This document shows positions 1 through 7,012 of a stretch of DNA of 18,647 nucleotides, piece by piece. The notes under the pieces are model-generated. The model saw nothing but the letters and a program-made list of their open reading frames with translations. It was not told where the DNA came from and did no database searches. Each line of letters starts with the position of its first letter. Position 1 is the first letter of the stretch. The position numbers and the translations under genes are program-made. The DNA comes from DAOTUB01 sp034437455 (GTDB lineage: Bacteria; Chloroflexota; Anaerolineae; B4-G1): contig DAOTUB010000066.1 of the NCBI GenBank assembly GCA_034437455.1, positions 1-18,647 of the forward strand. Direction: 5' to 3'.

Positions 1-16
1 TTGGACTTTGGATAAA
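1..16 (+). repeat. 16-bp terminal repeat, copy 1
   Basis: TTGGACTTTGGATAAA, identical to 18520-18535 and to the reverse complement of 176-191. It lies exactly at the first base of the window, so it could extend further left. Confidence 0.85.
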
Positions 17-22
17 TTTACA

Positions 23-163
23 CCCCTATATATGCCGGTTTGAAAATACCAATCCCGTATATATGCGGGTAAAGAAAGGCTTGTCTAGGACTTGAATCCT
101 GAACAGAAATGCCAAACCCCTATATATACCGGTTCGCCAAGCGAAGAACGTATATGTGGTGGT
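23..163. repeat. Four TATATA-core quasi-palindromic motifs inside the MITE
   Basis: Related motifs lie at 23-40 (CCCCTATATATGCCGGTT), 54-70 (CCCGTATATATGCGGGT), 117-134 (CCCCTATATATACCGGTT) and 148-163 (a decayed copy, ACGTATATGTGGTGGT). Their TATATA cores start at 27, 58, 121 and 151, so the steps are 31, 63 and 30 bases, close to multiples of three helical turns. This is how subterminal transposase-binding sites or operator arrays often look, but no binding protein can be named from the sequence. Confidence 0.6.
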
Positions 164-166
164 AGG

Positions 167-730
167 CTAAAAACTTTTATCCAAAGTCCAAAAATTAGGT
201 AAGGCGGAGTTATGAAAGACTCTGGGAGACGATCCGAGGAATTGCAGAATCCAATCGATGTGTCTGACGTTGACATCTCCACCCCATATCTCAATGCTCG
301 GCTCGTGACACAAGAAGTGACGTAGCGCCCGCCCCGATGCGCACCCAAAGTCAAACACGGTTGACGAACAATCAAGTATCATACCATATTCAGCCGCGAT
401 CTGCTTTATCGAAAGATAATCCCTCAGACCGCTGAGCCAATAGTCATAGTGTCTCTCCCCTTGGTAGCCTTCACGATCACACGTCCTGGGAATCGGAAAG
501 TTGTCGTTTTTGATGTATTCCTCCAAACAACGCTCCATAGTCACACTGTCAAAGTTGATCCAGGGATTATCAGTAACATGATTAGATACAGGAGGTAAGA
601 CATCGAAAGAACTGGCTCGCTCGCCAATCGAGATAGCATAGACTAAGCCCAATGCCGAAGGCTCAGGTTCGATATCCACGGCGGGGGACTGGAGACGCTG
701 AGGCCTTCTCCGAAACAAATGCTCCAACAT
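167..730 (-). pseudogene. SAM-dependent methyltransferase, 3' end cut off by the MITE
   Basis: This is the N-terminal part of a class I SAM methyltransferase. The glycine-rich SAM loop is at residues 125-135 (VFDFGCASGRA) and the acidic strand-2 end is near GGDVN (150-154). The reading frame then stops looking like the family at residue 180. Residues 181-187 (WTLDKSF) and the TAG stop at 167-169 are encoded by the inverted repeat and adjacent element DNA. Such enzymes normally continue for another 60-100 residues with the rest of the Rossmann sheet, so the product is probably inactive. The ATG at 730 is supported by AAGGAGG a few bases upstream. It is the last gene of the glycan cluster, and a glycan or lipid methylation role is an inference from context. 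Confidence 0.75.
176..191 (-). repeat. 16-bp terminal repeat, inverted copy
   Basis: Exact reverse complement of bases 1-16. It is the right boundary of the 191-bp element and the breakpoint of the methyltransferase gene. Confidence 0.85.
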
Positions 731-905
731 GCTCGTTCCTCCTTCTCACTAATTCTCTTCCGAAGAGAAGAGGATATGCCCTCAGTGTCTTCCACAACAA
801 TTCAAGGGCAGTAAGTGACCAGCTATTGATTTTTCTCTCTGCTATTTCGCCTAGGTCAGCCGCTTCTTGCTCTCGCTTGTTGTCATCGTAGACTTGCAAG
901 ATCAT
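663..905 (-). CDS. Small ORF of unknown function, doubtful (80 aa)
   Basis: I do not recognise this ORF. It fills the gap between the sulfotransferase-like gene (stop at 944) and the truncated methyltransferase (start at 730), overlapping the latter by 68 bases in another frame. The first ~55 residues look protein-like: charged, helical, with EQEAADLGEIAERKI and then LELLWKTLRAYP. The end, where it overlaps the methyltransferase, is low-complexity and arginine-rich. No good ribosome-binding site precedes the ATG at 905. It may be a remnant of a larger gene whose frame was lost, or not be translated at all. Confidence 0.3.
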   Translation of the reverse strand: MILQVYDDNKREQEAADLGEIAERKINSWSLTALELLWKTLRAYPLLFGRELVRRRNEHVGAFVSEKASASPVPRRGYRT

Positions 906-943
906 ATTCTTGTCTTCAGGAGGTTAATACAGTCTTGTGCTGA

Positions 944-1663
944 TCAACTCGTAGCGAGTTTCTTCAGTTTGCGATAGGCGCTCCACATTTCTTCCGTAGT
1001 GTTTTCACGGTCCTGTTCGCCTTGATACTGAAACGGCTCCAACTCCTTCCCTTCCAGGTCAAGCGGTTTCAAAAAAGAGACGTAATCCAAAACCGTCAAC
1101 TCTGGGGTGTAATCGAACACATCCCCTTTGATCTCCTCATAGCTGCTAAGTGAGTTGACGTACACTTGTTGCAGTTCCTCGACGGTATTGTTGATGAACT
1201 TTTTGACAGCCGAAGCAATATATCCCGCAGGTTCTCTTATGCAACATATAGCGCGCTCAGGAGGCCCCCACATCCTGACCATCGTCTTGTACTCGGGTGG
1301 ATGCAACGTTGCCTGCTTGTATACCAAATCGAGCTGACTTCCACCGCCTACGTAGGCATTGTCCAGGATATTGTCCGATATATTTTTAAAGAAGCGGTTG
1401 TAGTCAAATCGGATATAGTCAAAGACAGGAGCAGCTCGTTTCTCGAGCCAGCCAGGAACCGCATCAAGCATGAGGCCGAGTCCCCAATCACTGACGTACA
1501 GAACGGAACCAAGTTTAACCAGTTGTAACATGTATGATGTTCCTGCCCGTGGGGGGCCGTATACTAGCCACCATGTCAGTTGTGGTTTGCGCTTGAGCGC
1601 TTCGCGGGCCGCATTGTCTGCGGGGAGTGTGGCACACGTCGGTTCTGGTTTGCGCTTTATCAT
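944..1663 (-). CDS. Sulfotransferase-like protein (P-loop, PAPS-binding type)
   Basis: The 239-aa protein fits the sulfotransferase fold. A P-loop-like phosphosulfate-binding motif is at residues 35-46 (YGPPRAGTSYML), and a second nucleotide-binding segment at about 139-156 (CCIREPAGYIASAV) resembles the family's 3'-phosphate-binding R...S pattern. These enzymes move sulfate from PAPS to a hydroxyl, often on a sugar. Placement among sugar epimerase, glycosyltransferase and methyltransferase genes suggests sulfation of the surface glycan, which is inference. The ATG at 1663 has GGGGGAG about 8 bases upstream. The length is slightly short for the family, but both nucleotide motifs are present. 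The acceptor cannot be predicted. Confidence 0.65.
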   Translation of the reverse strand: MIKRKPEPTCATLPADNAAREALKRKPQLTWWLVYGPPRAGTSYMLQLVKLGSVLYVSDWGLGLMLDAVPGWLEKRAAPVFDYIRFDYNRFFKNISDNILDNAYVGGGSQLDLVYKQATLHPPEYKTMVRMWGPPERAICCIREPAGYIASAVKKFINNTVEELQQVYVNSLSSYEEIKGDVFDYTPELTVLDYVSFLKPLDLEGKELEPFQYQGEQDRENTTEEMWSAYRKLKKLATS

Positions 1664-1681
1664 AAATCACTCCCCCTTCGA

Positions 1682-1777
1682 TCATATATTGAGTTGTGGG
1701 GTAATAGGCGCTTCATCAAACATTTCCTCGAGATCATCAAGAGTGACGGGTTTTTCTGAACAACACCTAAACTTGAA
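1682..1777 (-). other. Open-frame remnant of 31 codons without a start
   Basis: Between the epimerase and the sulfotransferase gene, one minus-strand frame is open from just after a TAG (1778-1780) to a TGA (1682-1684). It reads like real protein: SEKPVTLDDLEEMFDEAPIT near its middle. There is no start codon before its internal Met. It may be the C-terminal end of a deleted or frameshifted gene. The rest of the 151-base gap shows nothing else I can name. Confidence 0.25.
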
Positions 1778-1814
1778 CTATACCCAAATTTGCAATCATC
1801 AGCCAAGGCCAGTT

Positions 1815-2729
1815 CTAAAGAGTCTGTAGCCAATCCCAGGTACGTTGTATCCCTGTGTACAAGTCCGTCGTGGGTTGCCAGCCAAGCTGTTGTTGCGCCA
1901 GCGATATAGTCAGTACGTTGGCTGGTACATCGAGAGGTCTAGCTACAGCCCATTCCAGTTTTGGCGCAAGACCAGTGACCTGGGAAAGCAGATCAAGAAT
2001 CTCGGTCAATGATCTCCCAACACCACTGCCGATGTTGAAAATGTGACTCTCGGTATCTTTGCCGGCTGCTTGGACACAAGCTTCAGCCACGTCCTGGACG
2101 TAGATATAGTCCCGAACAACACTACCGTCCCCCCAAATGCGGATCGACTCCTCGTGCTTGAGTCGCCATAAAAAGACCGTAATCACTCCTTGTTTACGCT
2201 GTGGATTCTGGCGTTCACCATAAGCATTAGCAGTCCTCAAGACCAGGTACTCTATTCCATACAGGTGTGAGAATAGCGCCAGGTACTTTTCGGTCATTAA
2301 CTTGGTGATTCCATACGAACTAATTGGATTGGTTGGATGTGACTCGGGGATGGGCAGCGTCTGCGGAATGCCATAGACTGTTCCGCCCGATGAGGAGAAA
2401 ATAACTTTTTTGACACCGGCTGCGACGCATGCCTGAAGCAGCTTGACCGTGAGTACCACATTCGACTGGATATCAAAGACAGGATCTAGATTCGAAGTTG
2501 CGGGCACAGTTGTGCTGATCAGATGAATCACCACATCCTGCCCCGCCAACGCTTTGGCAAGCTGAGTCTCATTTTCAAAGTCTGCATAGATGTATTCTAC
2601 GTCTGAGAGGGGGCAGACAAAAGGATTAGATACTCTGTCAAAGACTGTGACTTTATGACCACACTCTCTCAAATGTTCTGTGACGTGAGAGCCGATAAAT
2701 CCATTGCCGCCAAGCACTAGACAGTTCAT
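1815..2729 (-). CDS. NAD-dependent sugar epimerase/dehydratase (extended SDR, GalE-like)
   Basis: The 304-aa protein is an extended short-chain dehydrogenase acting on a nucleotide sugar. The NAD-binding GGNGFIGSH is at residues 8-15, the SSSGGTVYG strand at 112-120, and the catalytic YxxxK is Tyr139-Gly-Ile-Thr-Lys143. RTANAYGERQ and the WGDGSVVRDYIYVQDVA stretch are typical of the UDP-glucose 4-epimerase/dTDP-glucose dehydratase superfamily. Exact substrate specificity cannot be read. I chose the ATG at 2729 because AGGAA lies about 9 bases before it. An in-frame GTG at 2735 would add two residues but is too close to that site. It probably supplies an activated sugar to the neighbouring glycosyltransferases. 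Confidence 0.85.
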   Translation of the reverse strand: MNCLVLGGNGFIGSHVTEHLRECGHKVTVFDRVSNPFVCPLSDVEYIYADFENETQLAKALAGQDVVIHLISTTVPATSNLDPVFDIQSNVVLTVKLLQACVAAGVKKVIFSSSGGTVYGIPQTLPIPESHPTNPISSYGITKLMTEKYLALFSHLYGIEYLVLRTANAYGERQNPQRKQGVITVFLWRLKHEESIRIWGDGSVVRDYIYVQDVAEACVQAAGKDTESHIFNIGSGVGRSLTEILDLLSQVTGLAPKLEWAVARPLDVPANVLTISLAQQQLGWQPTTDLYTGIQRTWDWLQTL

Positions 2730-2756
2730 TACCACAATTTCCTGATGCTACTATGG

Positions 2757-2807
2757 CGTTGTTCAGAAACAACGTCGCACTTTTGCGTGATTTTACTTGC
2801 AAAGTGC
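2757..2807. other. Two adjacent hairpins in the gap between GT operon and epimerase
   Basis: One stem is CGTTGTT (2757-2763) with AACAACG (2768-2774) around a CAGA loop. The second is GCACTTTTGC (2777-2786) with GCAAAGTGC (2799-2807), carrying one bulged T. They lie in the ~149-base gap that follows the coupled five-gene operon. They could attenuate or end its transcription, but no T-run follows either stem on the minus strand, so a classical intrinsic terminator is not supported. Confidence 0.4.
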
Positions 2808-2878
2808 CTTGGATGATGCAGATGTTATCCTTCCAACCCGTTTAGGAGCAATCTACAATTTTCCATCCCTTCTTTGGT

Positions 2879-4132
2879 TCAGGTGCTTCTCCAGCGCTCC
2901 TCAACACGCTGATAAAAACTTAACAATCTCTCCACATATGCCTCAAAACTCCAGCGCTCCTTGGCCTCTTGGATGCCATTCTCGCGGAGCTTCTGATACA
3001 GCGATCTATCGTGGATCAACCGCGCGATAGCATCGGCCATTGCCTGGACGTCATTGGGAGGGATGAGCAACGCTGTCTCCCCATCAACGAATCCTTCTGG
3101 TGTCCCGCCGGCGCGGGTTGCCACCAATGGCAGACCGCATCCCAATGCCAGTAGCGGCGTGACAGCAAAAGGTTCATCCCAGATCGAGGCAAAGACGAAA
3201 ATATCGGATTGGTGCATCGTCTGCACCAATTGTTCCCTTGGAACGAATCCCTTGAACGTCACCTGATCCTCAACCTCTGCTTCCTTAATTTCCCTATACA
3301 AGTACCGCTTAAAGTGTTCGGGACCCTCGCCAAAGATATCCAGGTGAAAATGGGGTATATCATTCATCTGGTTCAGGATACGCATTGCCTGGATAATTAC
3401 CTGAGGGCCTTTGCCTCTCCACAAGCTGCCGATAAAGACAAGTCGAACAGGATCGTTGAGTGAATGGGGTGGACCAGGTTGAAAGATCTCGTTATGGATC
3501 CCCAGATACGTCGTCTCCAGCTTTTCGGGCGCAAAGCTAGCCTGGACGTACAAGTCACGGATGAAATTGGAAACGGCGGCGATCCCATCCAGGCGGACGC
3601 GCCGGGCAATGGGACGCTGAAAGAATTCCCGTCCCCCTTTCACAATGAGATGGGCCAACGTCGTTTGGGGATTGATGACCATGCCCCAATCAGCAAGGAT
3701 GAAAAGTAACCACTTGTCCGCCGTCTGGGCCACGACGGGGCAAGGCGCGTCGCGAACGGCCAGGAGAGGCGCCGCCGAGGCCATGAATAAATTGTCGGCC
3801 ACGATCAGGTCAGGCTGAAGGCTTTGCACCACGCGCCGGACGTTGTAATACGTCACGGGATCAAAAATATAGTGACGAAAAAGCCCCGGCCAGAAGATCT
3901 TTTTACCGCCTCGGAATATAGCATCTTTCTCATCGAGGCTGTAGTTCAAGACCTGATGCACGTAAGGAATATCATCCAGTTGGCGGCCTTGGGCAGTGAG
4001 GACATGGACGTCATAGTCTCGTGCGCGCAGGGCTTCGACAATGTCGCGGGTAAGCATCTCATTGCCGCCTATGATGTAAGGAGGGTACAAGTTGATCAGA
4101 TAGACAATGCGTTTTAATTTTTTTGCTTCCAC
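2879..4132 (-). CDS. Glycosyltransferase, GT4-like (GT-B fold)
   Basis: The 417-aa protein looks like a retaining GT4 enzyme. The N-terminal glycine loop (YIIGGNEM, 19-26) binds the acceptor side. IGSLWRGKGPQ (234-244) starts the donor domain. The GT4 signature is DEPFAVTPLLALGCGLPLVATRAGG (319-343), with Glu320 as the first Glu of the E-x7-E-type motif; the second position is replaced by a hydrophobic stretch. It transfers a sugar from a nucleotide donor to the growing surface glycan at the cytoplasmic membrane face. The GTG start at 4132 lies inside the end of the upstream gene (19-base overlap) and has AAGG about 9 bases upstream, indicating translational coupling. Donor and acceptor sugars are unknown. 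Confidence 0.85.
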   Translation of the reverse strand: MEAKKLKRIVYLINLYPPYIIGGNEMLTRDIVEALRARDYDVHVLTAQGRQLDDIPYVHQVLNYSLDEKDAIFRGGKKIFWPGLFRHYIFDPVTYYNVRRVVQSLQPDLIVADNLFMASAAPLLAVRDAPCPVVAQTADKWLLFILADWGMVINPQTTLAHLIVKGGREFFQRPIARRVRLDGIAAVSNFIRDLYVQASFAPEKLETTYLGIHNEIFQPGPPHSLNDPVRLVFIGSLWRGKGPQVIIQAMRILNQMNDIPHFHLDIFGEGPEHFKRYLYREIKEAEVEDQVTFKGFVPREQLVQTMHQSDIFVFASIWDEPFAVTPLLALGCGLPLVATRAGGTPEGFVDGETALLIPPNDVQAMADAIARLIHDRSLYQKLRENGIQEAKERWSFEAYVERLLSFYQRVEERWRST

Positions 4133-5322
4133 TGTTTAGCTACCTTTTCTACCAGGTCGGCGTAGGGTTTGGTCAGCTCCTTCCAATCGTAACGACGAGC
4201 CAAGGCTCGACCGCCCTGCGCGATACGTGCGTGGAGATGGGGATCGGAGAGCAATCGCCGTACACTTTCGACAAAGGAAGAGGGATCATCAGCGATCAAG
4301 ATACTCTCACCTGGACAGATCTCCAGGCCCTCCGCCCCCACCGTGGTGGATACGACAGGCAACCCCATTGCCATCGCCTCAATAATTTTGAGCCGCGTGC
4401 CTCCCCCCAGCCGCAGCGGAACGATGAACACCGTCGCCCGCTCGTAGTAAGGGCGCACGTCCGGGACAGTGCCGGTCACCTCCACTCCAGGCAAACCAGA
4501 TTTCTGTTGGATCTCGGGCGGCGGGGCATGCCCCACGATCTGCACCCATGCCTCCGGCGCTTCCCGACGAACCTCCTCGTACATCGCCTCGAAGAAAAAC
4601 TGCACGGCGTCAACATTGGGATAATAGTTCATGGAGCCTACATAGAGCAGCGTCGGGTTCTCTGTCCTTAGAAGTCCCGAGGGTACAAATTGATCCAGAT
4701 CCGCTCCGTTAGGTATCACCAAGGCGGGCATATCAGGAGCGTCTTTACTGATGAGCATTACGTCCTGCTCGGAACAAGCCAGGTAAGCATGGTACAGGGG
4801 CATCTTGGCCTGCTCATATCTCCGCCATTTGACGACCTCGATCAAGTCCCATACTTTCTCCAGACCCCAGGGCCGCGCCATTGCCACTTCTTTGTGGTGA
4901 ACGCGATCAACTTTCTGCCGGGTGACAATTCTGGGCAAATTGGGAGCAAGTTCGGCATAAGGAGTCATACATATCTCATCGGTGATGACAAGATCGTATT
5001 CGCTGTCGTCGAGGCATCGCCGGGCTTCCTCCAACGAAGCCGGCGTATGGAAATGATATATCACGCGGGGTAAGGGGGTGAACAATGCGCGACGGATCCG
5101 ATCTCGCGTGCGCCACCTTTGCTTCAGGTGAAAGAGAACCACCCGCCGACAGTCTTTCTCGATCTCCCTCACTGCTGCATCAGAGGGGCCTTTCCCATGA
5201 TAGACTGTGTAGAGGTCCACCTCAAAGCGCGTCGCCAGCGCCCGCAACAGGTGATAACTGCGGATCTTGCCGCCCGTATCGGGTGGATACGGTAGATATG
5301 GAGTGAAAACCGCTATCCGCAT
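4114..5322 (-). CDS. Glycosyltransferase, GT4-like, second of the pair
   Basis: The 402-aa protein has the GT-B layout. The N-terminus MRIAVFTPYLPYPPDTGGKIR carries the acceptor-side glycine loop, and a donor domain starts at TLLYVGSMNYYPNVDAV. GGGTRLKIIEAMAMGLPVVS holds the nucleotide-sugar-binding Glu, followed by TTVGAEGL. The 'NYYPNVDAV ... GGGTRLKIIEAMA' pattern is common in exopolysaccharide and O-antigen glycosyltransferases. I chose the ATG at 5322, where TGATG fuses it to the stop of the methyltransferase and GAGGAA sits a few bases upstream. An in-frame GTG directly before it (5325) is an alternative. It acts with the next gene in building the same glycan, which is inference from tight coupling. 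Confidence 0.85.
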   Translation of the reverse strand: MRIAVFTPYLPYPPDTGGKIRSYHLLRALATRFEVDLYTVYHGKGPSDAAVREIEKDCRRVVLFHLKQRWRTRDRIRRALFTPLPRVIYHFHTPASLEEARRCLDDSEYDLVITDEICMTPYAELAPNLPRIVTRQKVDRVHHKEVAMARPWGLEKVWDLIEVVKWRRYEQAKMPLYHAYLACSEQDVMLISKDAPDMPALVIPNGADLDQFVPSGLLRTENPTLLYVGSMNYYPNVDAVQFFFEAMYEEVRREAPEAWVQIVGHAPPPEIQQKSGLPGVEVTGTVPDVRPYYERATVFIVPLRLGGGTRLKIIEAMAMGLPVVSTTVGAEGLEICPGESILIADDPSSFVESVRRLLSDPHLHARIAQGGRALARRYDWKELTKPYADLVEKVAKQWKQKN

Positions 5323-6314
5323 CACTGTTCCTCGGTCCCCAAGGAAGGCCGAATGCCCTTGACCAAGATCTCTCTGGGTGCAGTAAGCAAGCGGGTGTGG
5401 CTCTCGTACAACCTGAAGTTTACCTGTTTGACGGTCCCAGACATCCGTGCGACTTGCTTCGCCCAGGCATTGTTCAAATCGTTTACGTTAGCGTTCAAGA
5501 CCTCCAGGATTTGTCTCAGGTCAGATAGATTGTGCTCTATTTCAGTAAACTCTTCGTAAAGAACATTTTCTGCCAGGAGTGAGGCCAAGCGACGACGCAG
5601 AGAAAAGATCAGGCGCTTCACGAACGTCCGGTCCTGAGCGTCAAAAGTCGGCGCTGGCCTGGGTGCGATTTTAACGTTCCATCGAACGCGCTCTCGCCAG
5701 CTCGGCAACTCTTCCAGCAAATCGGGTACCGTTTGCAATCTTGGAGAAAGCGTCCAGACCGATCTGGGGTTCTCTTCTGACTGAACCTCTGTGAACCCTG
5801 CATCAGAGCACAAAAATTCCAACAGAGAGGTGCTATATAATCGGACGTGAGTGGCATCGCGCCAGAACTCGTAAAGATGCACGATCAAGCTCTCGGGATT
5901 CGGAGTGGTGGTTAAGAAAATTCCTCCTGGCGACAGCGATTCAAAAGCAAGATGCAGAAATCGAGCGGCTTCCTTTGCGGTAAGGTGCTCTATCAAGTTG
6001 CTGCTAAAGATACCGTCGAACGCTTCTTTGTGCTGAGGTAGGTAATCGAAGAGATTTGCTCCAACAACGGTCAATCCTTTTTCTCGACAAGTCTCGATCA
6101 TCCGCGCGTCAGCGTCAATACCTACTCCATCTACACCCTCCGACTCCAGTAGCTCAAGGAACTGGCCTTGTCCACACCCTACGTCCAGTACACGGTGGCA
6201 ACGGGCAAAATAAGGAACGTAGAAATCGAGCACCTCCTTGTTCCAGCCCGCGTCCGCCTGGCCCAGTTGGTGCATATATTCGTAGAATTTTCCCTCGAGT
6301 TGTTCTAACTCCAT
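5322..6314 (-). CDS. SAM methyltransferase with C-terminal helical/coiled-coil tail
   Basis: The first ~190 residues are a class I SAM methyltransferase: RVLDVGCGQGQFLELLE (41-57), GVGIDADARMI (62-73), IFSSNLIEHL and the post-motif LSPGGIFLTTTPN. The last ~130 residues (about 210-330) are a basic region (FVKRLIFSLRRRLASLL) and a heptad-like helix (EIEHNLSDLRQILEVLNANVNDLNN). These are typical of polysaccharide-associated methyltransferases that sit at the membrane or oligomerise. The ATG at 6314 abuts the TAG of the upstream gene with no gap, and its stop overlaps the next start (TGATG). Given the adjacent Wzt, it may methylate the exported glycan's end. In E. coli O9a, WbdD couples end-modification to a coiled-coil length ruler. 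That parallel is inference; no kinase domain is present. Confidence 0.8.
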   Translation of the reverse strand: MELEQLEGKFYEYMHQLGQADAGWNKEVLDFYVPYFARCHRVLDVGCGQGQFLELLESEGVDGVGIDADARMIETCREKGLTVVGANLFDYLPQHKEAFDGIFSSNLIEHLTAKEAARFLHLAFESLSPGGIFLTTTPNPESLIVHLYEFWRDATHVRLYSTSLLEFLCSDAGFTEVQSEENPRSVWTLSPRLQTVPDLLEELPSWRERVRWNVKIAPRPAPTFDAQDRTFVKRLIFSLRRRLASLLAENVLYEEFTEIEHNLSDLRQILEVLNANVNDLNNAWAKQVARMSGTVKQVNFRLYESHTRLLTAPREILVKGIRPSLGTEEQ

Positions 6315-7004
6315 CTAGTGTATCTCGCCTTCTTGTGACGGGCGGACAGCCAGGGCTGCGTAGCCCAGCGTGTCTTTTTCCCAGGGCCACCGCCGATCCA
6401 AATAGATAAAAAGCGCGTTCAGCGCCGTGTTGACGCGCTTGCGCCACGGAGTAAGACGGCGTATCTCGTTGGATAGGTGCCAAAAGTTCAGAAATGTCTG
6501 TCCCATCATGCGAAACACGCCGCCGCGTGCATCGATCCATTTCACCTCAAAACCGGCGCTTTCCAGGAGATACCGAAGCCCATACTCCGTAAAGCGATAA
6601 TAATCGTGCGGTTCCTCATGCAACCCCCACGTTTGAGGCGCTGTCAAGATGAATTTTCCCCCGGCCCGTAACACCCGAAAGATCTCTTGAATCAACTGCG
6701 ATGGTCGCGGAACGTGCTCGAGAACCTGAGTACAGAGAGCGACGTCAAACTGCTCGGCCGCAAACGGCAAACGGAGCCCATCAGCCCAGACGTTGGCCTC
6801 TCGCCGAGCGGCTTCAGACGTCGGCGGCAGATCGATCCCCACATACTGGGTAGCGGTGGTGAACAGAGAGGCATACGGTTGACCGCCGCAGCCGATGTCC
6901 AACAGGCGCTCGCCCTGTACTTGCCGCGCAGCTTTTTGCAACGATACAAAAAGGCTTTCCTGTTCCAGGTACGTGGGGGAATAGCGCGGCGCTAAATTGG
7001 TCAC
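6315..7004 (-). CDS. Class I SAM-dependent methyltransferase
   Basis: A single-domain methyltransferase of 229 aa. The SAM loop is RLLDIGCGGQPYASLF, then YVGIDLPP (acidic end of strand 2), ADGLRLPFAAEQFDVALCTQVLEHV (motifs II/III) and LRAGGKFILTAP. The HEEPHDYYRFTEYGLRYLL segment is common in glycan-cluster methyltransferases. I chose the GTG at 7004. It follows the ABC gene's TAG (7013-7015) by a few bases and has TAGGAG 5-6 bases before it. The longer frame starting at 7124 would overlap the ABC gene by 112 bases and adds residues that do not look like family sequence. The target is unknown, probably a sugar of the surface glycan. Confidence 0.82.
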   Translation of the reverse strand: MTNLAPRYSPTYLEQESLFVSLQKAARQVQGERLLDIGCGGQPYASLFTTATQYVGIDLPPTSEAARREANVWADGLRLPFAAEQFDVALCTQVLEHVPRPSQLIQEIFRVLRAGGKFILTAPQTWGLHEEPHDYYRFTEYGLRYLLESAGFEVKWIDARGGVFRMMGQTFLNFWHLSNEIRRLTPWRKRVNTALNALFIYLDRRWPWEKDTLGYAALAVRPSQEGEIH

Positions 7005-7012
7005 CCTCTCTC

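Larger units (their letters stand above)
1..191. mobile_element. 191-bp MITE-like element with 16-bp terminal inverted repeats
   Basis: The first 16 bases (TTGGACTTTGGATAAA) recur exactly, inverted, at 176-191, so the segment is bounded by perfect terminal inverted repeats. It has no ORF of its own that looks real. The same 16-mer starts the insertion sequence at 18520, so the simplest reading is a non-autonomous relative mobilised by that IS. Inside are four similar TATATA-centred motifs and a central dyad (AGGACTTGAATCCT, 87-100), giving a roughly symmetrical layout. Its right end cuts into a methyltransferase gene. The left flank lies outside the window, so a target-site duplication cannot be checked. 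Alternatively it could be a decayed IS reduced to its ends. Confidence 0.7.
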
